Assembly (NCBI RefSeq): GCF_014647055.1
Contig: NZ_BMOL01000016.1
Coordinates: 4,593 to 68,592, forward strand
Direction of reading: 5' to 3'
DNA length: 64,000 bases
Origin: Deinococcus aerolatus
GTDB lineage: Bacteria; Deinococcota; Deinococci; Deinococcales; Deinococcaceae
In this document: piece after piece, positions 56,111 to 64,000 of the stretch
Layout of the letters: every line of letters starts with the position of its first letter
How positions within the stretch are numbered: the first letter of the stretch is position 1
Notes under the pieces: model-generated
Databases searched by the model: none
Told to the model about the DNA's origin: nothing
The model's input: the letters and a program-made list of their open reading frames with translations, nothing else
Translations under genes and position numbers: made by a program

Positions 56111-56752
56111 TTAGCCCACCGGCTCGCCGCCTGCCCGGACGCGGTGGTTGTCGGCCCACAGGTAGCGGGCGGCCAGCGTGCGGTACGGCGTCCACCCGGC
56201 CAGCACCTCGTCGGCGGGCATGTCCGGATACAGCCGCGCCAGCCCCTGCCGCAGCGCCAGATCGCCAAGGCTGAACACGTCGGAGCGGGCCAGGGCGAAC
56301 ATCAGGAACATCTCGGCGGTCCAGCGCCCGATGCCGGGCAGCGGCAGCAGCGCGGCGATCACCGCCTCGTCGGGCAGCGTGGCGATGTGGACAAAGTCCA
56401 CCGTCCCGGCCTGCTCGGCCCCGGCAATGGCCTTCACTGTCCGCACCTTGGCCCACGACAGCCCCACCGCACGCAGCTCATCGCCGGGCGTCTGCAGCAG
56501 CGCCCTGGCGTCCAGGGTGCCCAGCCGGTCGAGCAGGCGGGCGTGGATGCTGGCGGCGGCCTTCACGCTCAACTGCTGGCCGTTGACGCTGCGGATCAGC
56601 GTGCCGAACGGGCCAGGGGTGGGCGCCAGCACCGGCAGGTCGCCGTTGTGGGCGATCAACTCACGCATGGTGGGATCGCCGCTCAGGTGGGCGGCCGCGT
56701 CGGCGTGGTGGAGCAGCGGGAAGGAAGTGGGCATGGAGGTATTCAAACGCAT
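56111..56752 (-). CDS. alkA: DNA-3-methyladenine glycosylase II (AlkA-like, HhH-GPD)
   Basis: A 213-residue base-excision glycosylase of the compact AlkA2 type known in Deinococcus. The helix-hairpin-helix is LLPLPGIGRWTAEMFLMFAL, and the catalytic Asp follows in FSLGDLALRQG. It removes alkylated bases such as 3-methyladenine. The start is uncertain: ATGs lie at 56764, 56752 and 56734. I chose 56752 because GGAGG is 10 nt upstream. Confidence 0.9.
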   Translation of the reverse strand: MRLNTSMPTSFPLLHHADAAAHLSGDPTMRELIAHNGDLPVLAPTPGPFGTLIRSVNGQQLSVKAAASIHARLLDRLGTLDARALLQTPGDELRAVGLSWAKVRTVKAIAGAEQAGTVDFVHIATLPDEAVIAALLPLPGIGRWTAEMFLMFALARSDVFSLGDLALRQGLARLYPDMPADEVLAGWTPYRTLAARYLWADNHRVRAGGEPVG

Positions 56753-56836
56753 TTTCCCATGCATCCTCCGCAACAGGTCAAGACCGAATGGCCCCACAGT
56801 CACAAAGAGATCAGCCGTATCCCCCACCATGAACGC

Positions 56837-57331
56837 ATGAACCGTTTCCTCTCCCCCACCCTCTGCCTCGCTGTGTCCGGCCTGCTGCTTGCCTCCCCGG
56901 CTCTGGCCCAGACCCAGATCGGCGGCGTGACCCTGACCCCGATCAAGCCGGCAGCCACGGCCCCGGCCACCGCTTCCAGCACATCCAGCAGCGATTACGA
57001 CGCTACGTCCATTCCCAGGGGCTACCGCGAGGTCCGGGGCCGCGTCACTGGCCCCAGCGAGGGCCTGCGCCTGCCGGCGGGCAGCCGGATCATGCTCAGC
57101 CTGGTGGACCTGACGGCGGCAAAAGCCCTGGTGGACATCGAGTTCGGCACTTCACGTCTGTCCACGCCGTACCAGATGGTCTACAACCCGGTGCGACTGA
57201 ACAGCACGCATAGGTACGCTGTTCGCGCCGTGGTTGCTGACAAGAAGGGCAAGGTTCTGTTCCGCAGCGCGGACGTGCCCCTGCCGGACGGCCAGCGGGT
57301 CACGCTGAACGTGCCGGTGACCAACCGCTGA
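56837..57331 (+). CDS. YbaY-like secreted protein
   Basis: A 164-residue exported protein with a signal peptide (MNRFLSPTLCLAVSGLLLAS, cleavage after ALA). After a Ser/Thr/Ala-rich linker comes a beta-rich domain (REVRGRVTGPSEGLRLPAGS, IMLSLVDLTAAKALVDIEFG, THRYAVRAVVADKKGKVLFR) resembling the YbaY/YscW family. No lipobox is seen. Function unknown; relatives are envelope proteins. It ends at a strong bidirectional terminator. Confidence 0.78.
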   Translation: MNRFLSPTLCLAVSGLLLASPALAQTQIGGVTLTPIKPAATAPATASSTSSSDYDATSIPRGYREVRGRVTGPSEGLRLPAGSRIMLSLVDLTAAKALVDIEFGTSRLSTPYQMVYNPVRLNSTHRYAVRAVVADKKGKVLFRSADVPLPDGQRVTLNVPVTNR

Positions 57332-57338
57332 CCCCCGG

Positions 57339-57389
57339 AAAAAACGGAGGCGGAACGCTCATGAACCGAGCGCTCCGCCTCCGTTTTTT
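57339..57389. terminator. Bidirectional terminator
   Basis: AAAAAACGGAGGCGGA on one side and CTCCGCCTCCGTTTTTT on the other form a long GC stem (with one mismatch) with A and T tracts on both ends. It serves the YbaY-like gene on the plus strand and the subtilisin gene on the minus strand. Confidence 0.93.
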
Positions 57390-57401
57390 CCCCTCCCGTC
57401 T

Positions 57402-58994
<1,593 letters not shown>

Positions 58995-59336
58995 GCAAAA
59001 CCTCCAGAGAACTTCCCAAAACACGGCCAACACAGGACATCAGACGCCGTCCCTCACAACCGAGGGAGGTTCTAAAACAGACCCGAATGAACGTTTAGGA
59101 ATTGGAGAAATCATAGGGGCGGGAGTGGACCCATGGTGTGAAATACCCGACGCACATTGATTTCACAACACTCATTAATGGATGCTACAGGAAAGCCGTT
59201 ACAAAGCGACCTTCATGTAATTTTATTCAGTTTCACTGTATATCTTCACATGTCTAAAGCTCAAGTTGGACAGAAAGCAGTTCCTTAGGGGGCAGCCAGG
59301 ACAGGAGTCTGTACCCTGACTGGCTGAAGGTCACCG
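58995..59336. other. AT-rich intergenic region upstream of the subtilisin gene
   Basis: 342 bases. The part at about 59155-59260 is markedly AT-rich against the genome and should contain the promoter of the protease gene. I cannot pick one -35/-10 pair with confidence. No gene or repeat is seen. Confidence 0.5.
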
Positions 59337-60053
59337 CTACAGGTTCCAGCCCCCCGCCACCTCCAGCTCCTGCCCGGTCACGTAGTCGCTGGCGCGCACA
59401 AAATACAGCGCAGCGTCCACGAGTTCGGCCACCGTGCCTGCCCGGCCGGCAGGAATCTCGCGCAGCGGCTGCGACACGCTGGTCTCAATCACGCCGGGGC
59501 TGACCACATTGACGCTGACGCCGCTGCCAGCCAGTACAGAGGCCAGCGAGCGCGACAGTTGCAGCACGCCGGTCTTGGCAATCACGTACGGCACGATGCC
59601 GGGCCGGGCGGTCAGGTTGTGCGCGCCCGCGTAGCCCAGGTTGACGATGCGCCCGAAGCCCGCCGAGCGCATCAGCGGCGCGGCCTCCTGACAGGTGGCG
59701 AAGGTGGAGGTCAGGTTGCTGCCCAGCATCTCGGCCCACTCGGCGTCGGTGGTCTCCAGCAGCGGCCTGTTGACGTAGTTGCCCACGTTGTTGACCAGCA
59801 CGGCCAGCGGTGACCCGGCAAAGGCGGCATGCGCCCGGCGCACCAGCTCACGGGCCTGCGCGGGGTCAGTGAGGTCCGCCTGCAGGGTCACCGCCCGCAC
59901 GCCCAGTTCCTCGCAGAGCCGCGCGGTGTCCTCCGCCTGCGCCGCGCTGCCCCGGTAATGCACCGCGACGTTGTGGCCCTCTTCGGCCAGCGCCAGCGCC
60001 AGCGCCCGCCCGATGCCCTGGGCCGCGCCGGTGACCAGGGCCGTTCCCCTCAC
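59337..60053 (-). CDS. SDR family oxidoreductase
   Basis: A 238-residue classical short-chain dehydrogenase. The NAD(P) motif is [24 protein letters not shown] carries the structural Asn, and the catalytic Tyr-Lys is in [23 protein letters not shown] follows. Unlike the SDR at 27952, all catalytic residues are present. It starts at a GTG 1 nt after the Nudix stop, so it is co-expressed with that gene. The substrate is unknown. Confidence 0.92.
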   Translation of the reverse strand: MRGTALVTGAAQGIGRALALALAEEGHNVAVHYRGSAAQAEDTARLCEELGVRAVTLQADLTDPAQARELVRRAHAAFAGSPLAVLVNNVGNYVNRPLLETTDAEWAEMLGSNLTSTFATCQEAAPLMRSAGFGRIVNLGYAGAHNLTARPGIVPYVIAKTGVLQLSRSLASVLAGSGVSVNVVSPGVIETSVSQPLREIPAGRAGTVAELVDAALYFVRASDYVTGQELEVAGGWNL

Positions 60054-60054
60054 C

Positions 60055-60462
<408 letters not shown>

Positions 60463-60521
60463 GCGGCCCAGGCTACGGCGAAACGTGCGAGCGGGGTGTA
60501 GCGCCTGCCACGGCCAGCGCT

Positions 60522-61130
60522 TCACGACAGCAGCGGCAGAAGCTCGGCCATGGGTGACAGGTCAGCCAGCCTCAGATCAGCCACCCGCCGCCGCTCGCCG
60601 TTATAGACGGCAAATTCCGAGCCCAGCAGCCTCCTTTCCGGGGCCCAGCCGATGACGTAGGCATGGGCCAGGGCCGCCACGGTGGTTCGCGGCTCACTGC
60701 GCAGGTTGTAGTGGTAGTACACCTGAACGTTGATGTCGCGCGGCTCCCGGCTGTTGAAGGCCGGTCTGAACTGTCCCGGAATCGCCGCAATGCCGTGGTG
60801 GTAGGACAGCGACGACTTGACCGAGCACCTCGCGGCCGTGCCGTCCCTGCGGCGCAGGACGACGTCGTGACCCGCGTCGGGAATGGTGGCCGCCTTATCC
60901 ACGGCGGAGACGGCACAGCGGCCCTGCCCCGTCAGGTAAGCAATCACCGCCAGTTCGGCAATCTCACCCATCAGCAGGTTGTGGTACCGCTCCAGCGGGT
61001 CGCGGCCGTGCAGATCGGCCCGGTCATGCACATGCGGCAGCAGGCGCGCGCATGTGATGGCCGCCGTCTGAACCAGCTCCTCCGTGACCAGCCCCCGCAG
61101 GGGAATGGCGTCCTCCGCGCTCAGGGGCAC
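60522..61130 (-). CDS. Putative restriction-type nuclease coupled to the DNA methyltransferase
   Basis: A 202-residue protein of no recognised family. Its N-terminal half shows a pattern compatible with a PD-(D/E)xK nuclease: Glu56 and Glu59 in a helix ([15 protein letters not shown]), Asp85/Asp89 in [11 protein letters not shown], and Ser103-x-Lys105 in ARCSVKSSL, where the usual Glu is Ser. It starts with a GTG inside the end of the methyltransferase gene (10-nt overlap). It could be the cleavage partner of a small restriction system. The assignment is by motif only. Confidence 0.5.
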   Translation of the reverse strand: MPLSAEDAIPLRGLVTEELVQTAAITCARLLPHVHDRADLHGRDPLERYHNLLMGEIAELAVIAYLTGQGRCAVSAVDKAATIPDAGHDVVLRRRDGTAARCSVKSSLSYHHGIAAIPGQFRPAFNSREPRDINVQVYYHYNLRSEPRTTVAALAHAYVIGWAPERRLLGSEFAVYNGERRRVADLRLADLSPMAELLPLLS

Positions 61131-63028
61131 GCTTCTCCGACTGCTCCGAACGCTTCCCCAAGCTCGGCGGGCACGGCGCAGACCCTCACGTTGGCCTGGG
61201 TGACGGCCGCAGCCACCAGCGCAGGCTCCCAGGTGTAGACGGTCACCGGCTGCCCCGTCTGTCCGGCCAGCCGCAGGGTTTCCTCCAGCACGTCGCGCCC
61301 GGTCGCGGTGAGGTACAGCAGTGCCCGATCCTCGGCCCAGTGCTGCTGAATAACCTCGTCCGGACAGTACGCCGTCAACGCCTGAACGTGCCGCAGTTGC
61401 AGGGCGAACCAGATCTGCTCGTGCGTCCTCTCACCTGCCCCGGGACCAGCGACACGCAGGTAGGCAAATTCCCCCCCCAGGCCCGGCACGTCCACCGGGC
61501 CGGAGCGGGTGCGGTGGGTGTAGCCCTGGACTGCCCGGCCCACCCGCTCACGGGTCACGGTCCGGCACAGGTTCTTGTGCGGTTCCTGCGGCGTGGCCTC
61601 GGTGGAAGACACCAGAATGAAACGGCGGCTGGAGCCGGGTTCCCCGGCATTCAGCGCCAGGACCGCATGCGCGGTGGTGCCGCTGCCCGCAAAAAAGTCC
61701 AGCACGGTGTCGTCCGGGCCGGTGGCCTGCGCGATCAGGGTCTGCACCAGCGACAGCGGCTTGGGATAGCTGAAGCCCATGCCCGCCGTCTGCAGCATCT
61801 GCCCCAGCAGCGTGGTGCCTTCGGCGTTCAGACCGCTGCGCAGCACCGTCCGGTCCTCAACGGTCTCGTGTTCTCTCGGCCCGGTGATCCAGCTGGAAAT
61901 CGGCTTGCTGGGGCGTTTGACCTCCGAGCGAAAGCGCTTGTACCCCGGCGTGCCGTAGCCCAGCCGCCGCCCGACGTACTGCGACAGGTACGCGTCCTGC
62001 TCTTGCGGGGTGTCGTGCAGGCCCAGCCGCAGGAAGTGCGGGGCGTGGCCCGCCGTGATGGCGGCCCGCAGGTCCTCCAGCGAGGGGTAGATGACCGTTC
62101 GGTCGTTTTTCGGGAAGATCACCCGGCCCTCGCGGATCAGCTGCTCCATCGTCTCGCGCCGCAGCTTCTGGCCCCCCTTCACCAGTCGCTCAGAGGCAAA
62201 GGCCCAGACCCGCTTGGGGTTGGGGGCGTACCACACGTCGTCCTGCGGATTGTGGATGGGATAGAAGCCGTTGGGCCGGGCACGGTGGTCGTGCGATTTG
62301 GACAGGTCGCCGCGCTTCCACGGGTCGGGGTTGCCCGCATCGTGGTCCCGGTAACCCGACAGGTCCTTCTCCAGCCCTGCAAACGAGAAGCCCGGACGGG
62401 CGTAACACAGCACGTACTCGTGGTCGACGCTCAGAAAGCTGGGCGGCACGTCGTTGCTGCCCGAACGTCGCCGCCACACAAAGGTGCCGACCTTGCCGCC
62501 GGGGAACACCTGGTCCAGCAGCAGGGTCAGGCGGGCGACCTCGTAATCGTCGATGGACACGAACAGCACGCCGTCAGGCGCGAGCAGGCCTTGTGCCAGG
62601 GCCAGACGCTGGGCCATGAATTCCAGCCAGGCGGAATGCCGGTAGGCATCGTCCTTGCCGTGGTAGCGGTCATGGTAGGCCAGTTCCTGCCCCCCCGTGT
62701 TGTACGGCGGGTCGATGTAGATGCATTTGATCCGGCCCCGGTGGGTCAGGTGCAGGAAACGCAGGGCATCCAGATTGTCGCCCTCGATGATCAGGTTGCG
62801 GTGGGGCGCGTCGCCCACGCTCAGGCCACGGTCAAGGTCCAGCGTCATGGCCGGCGCCGTCCCCTGCTGCGGCTCGTCCCGTTCCCAGACCAGTCCAAAC
62901 GTCTGTTCGGCGTCCCGGCGCTCCAGCAGGCGAATCAGGGCGTCACGGTCCAGGTGGGAGTATCTGGAGTCGGTCACAGTAGAGGACGGGCGGTGCGAAA
63001 CGGCACCGGGAGTGGAGGAAACTTGCAC
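61121..63028 (-). CDS. Site-specific adenine-type DNA methyltransferase, type III Mod-like
   Basis: A 635-residue beta-class methyltransferase. The catalytic DPPY motif lies at 106-109 (CIYIDPPYNTGG), after NLIIEGDNLDALRFL, and the SAM-binding VLDFFAGSGTTAHAVLALN comes later in the chain, the order of Mod proteins. Type III systems pair Mod with a large helicase-nuclease Res; here the coupled partner is a 202-residue protein. The GTG at 63028 is a tentative start (an in-frame GTG at 62977 is possible). TATGCT near 63044 is a -10 candidate. Confidence 0.9.
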   Translation of the reverse strand: MQVSSTPGAVSHRPSSTVTDSRYSHLDRDALIRLLERRDAEQTFGLVWERDEPQQGTAPAMTLDLDRGLSVGDAPHRNLIIEGDNLDALRFLHLTHRGRIKCIYIDPPYNTGGQELAYHDRYHGKDDAYRHSAWLEFMAQRLALAQGLLAPDGVLFVSIDDYEVARLTLLLDQVFPGGKVGTFVWRRRSGSNDVPPSFLSVDHEYVLCYARPGFSFAGLEKDLSGYRDHDAGNPDPWKRGDLSKSHDHRARPNGFYPIHNPQDDVWYAPNPKRVWAFASERLVKGGQKLRRETMEQLIREGRVIFPKNDRTVIYPSLEDLRAAITAGHAPHFLRLGLHDTPQEQDAYLSQYVGRRLGYGTPGYKRFRSEVKRPSKPISSWITGPREHETVEDRTVLRSGLNAEGTTLLGQMLQTAGMGFSYPKPLSLVQTLIAQATGPDDTVLDFFAGSGTTAHAVLALNAGEPGSSRRFILVSSTEATPQEPHKNLCRTVTRERVGRAVQGYTHRTRSGPVDVPGLGGEFAYLRVAGPGAGERTHEQIWFALQLRHVQALTAYCPDEVIQQHWAEDRALLYLTATGRDVLEETLRLAGQTGQPVTVYTWEPALVAAAVTQANVRVCAVPAELGEAFGAVGEACP

Positions 63029-63108
63029 ACGATGGCCCCAGCATAGGTCACGGGAAGGTAAACCCCAGAGATCCGCCCGCCCGGAGGTCAGGTGCTAGCC
63101 TCACGGGC

Positions 63109-63915
<807 letters not shown>

Positions 63916-63937
63916 AACCCAGCACAGGCCTGCAACG

Positions 63938-63965
63938 AAAACGCCCCCTCCGGGAAGGAGGGGGC
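63938..63965 (-). terminator. Terminator of the tRNA at the right edge
   Basis: On the minus strand GCCCCCTCC and GGAGGGGGC form a 9-bp stem with a 5-base loop, then TTTT after one base pair. It lies 5 bases past the CCA end of the tRNA. Confidence 0.85.
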
Positions 63966-63970
63966 GGAGA

Positions 63971-64000
63971 TGGAGCGGGAGACGAGATTCGAACTCGCGA
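63971..64000 (-). tRNA. tRNA 3' part, probably tRNA-Gly (cut by window end)
   Basis: The minus strand ends with GCGAG-TTCGAAT-CTCGT and CTCCCGC-TCCA, a T-arm and 3' acceptor strand with encoded CCA. The implied acceptor 5' strand GCGGGAG is typical of bacterial tRNA-Gly. The anticodon lies outside the window. Confidence 0.75.

Noticed and set aside
61340..63046. Long open frame (568 codons) on the plus strand opposite the methyltransferase
   Set aside because: Antisense to the DPPY and FAGSGTT motifs; no recognisable domain or start signal.

Overview
The window is a gene-dense, GC-rich bacterial chromosome segment that fits Deinococcus or a close relative. The evidence is the overall gene set (PPK2 kinase, NrdR, a lysine 2,3-aminomutase with a class III aminotransferase, a subtilisin-type lipoprotein protease) and the promoter style: at least fifteen genes start 5-8 nt downstream of a TANNNT -10 box, the leaderless-mRNA arrangement known from Deinococcus. 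The species cannot be fixed from sequence alone.

Layout. 1-14189 (+): one long peptide-uptake and peptide-cleavage gene run: the end of an M28 peptidase, three family-5 solute-binding proteins, two DppB/DppC permease pairs, M20, M19 and M24 family hydrolases, a prolyl-iminopeptidase-like hydrolase and a cupin, but no ATPase subunits. 14442-14547: tRNA-Ala(CGC) with its terminator. 14729-18071 (+): B12-binding mutase subunit, MFS transporter, XdhC/CoxI protein and RraA-like protein, followed by a decayed Uma2 gene. 18536-22092: class III aminotransferase and KamA (-), divergent from an Lrp/AsnC regulator (+) with a paired palindrome in the gap. 22140-25473 (-): trpE-trpG-trpD preceded by a complete ribosome-mediated attenuator with a 15-residue leader peptide containing Trp-Trp-Trp. 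25580-29158 (+): ccdA-ccmA-ccmB, a zinc-ribbon protein, a degenerate SDR and nrdR.

29272-34553 (-): a frameshifted GNAT gene and a complete branched-chain amino-acid ABC importer (livG-F-K-H-M), preceded by a 10-codon leader ORF. 34669-45276: mixed housekeeping genes (acyltransferase, EVE protein, sugar kinase, HtrA-like protease, aldose epimerase, RlmB, an NTF2-like protein, a large PAS/GGDEF/EAL protein with degenerate catalytic motifs, haemolysin III). 45327-48013: two nearly identical 140-bp repeats in inverted orientation around a CitE-like lyase, a renalase-like oxidoreductase and a thioesterase. 48017-60462: HsdR_N-DUF4357 protein, GlsB-like membrane protein, homoserine kinase, aminotransferase, DUF1998 helicase with a UvrD/PcrA-like C-terminal tail, XseB, flavin reductase, AlkA glycosylase, YbaY-like protein, subtilisin, SDR and Nudix hydrolase. 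60522-63028 (-): a type III Mod-like DNA methyltransferase translationally coupled to a 202-residue protein with a nuclease-like motif pattern. 63109-64000: PPK2 and the end of a tRNA, probably Gly.

Main points of interest: the trp attenuator with an apparently leaderless leader peptide; the helicase-tail fusion; the methyltransferase/putative nuclease pair; the inverted repeat elements; the loss of metal-ligand residues in several hydrolases of the peptide operon; and tiny upstream ORFs whose stop codons overlap the next start codon.
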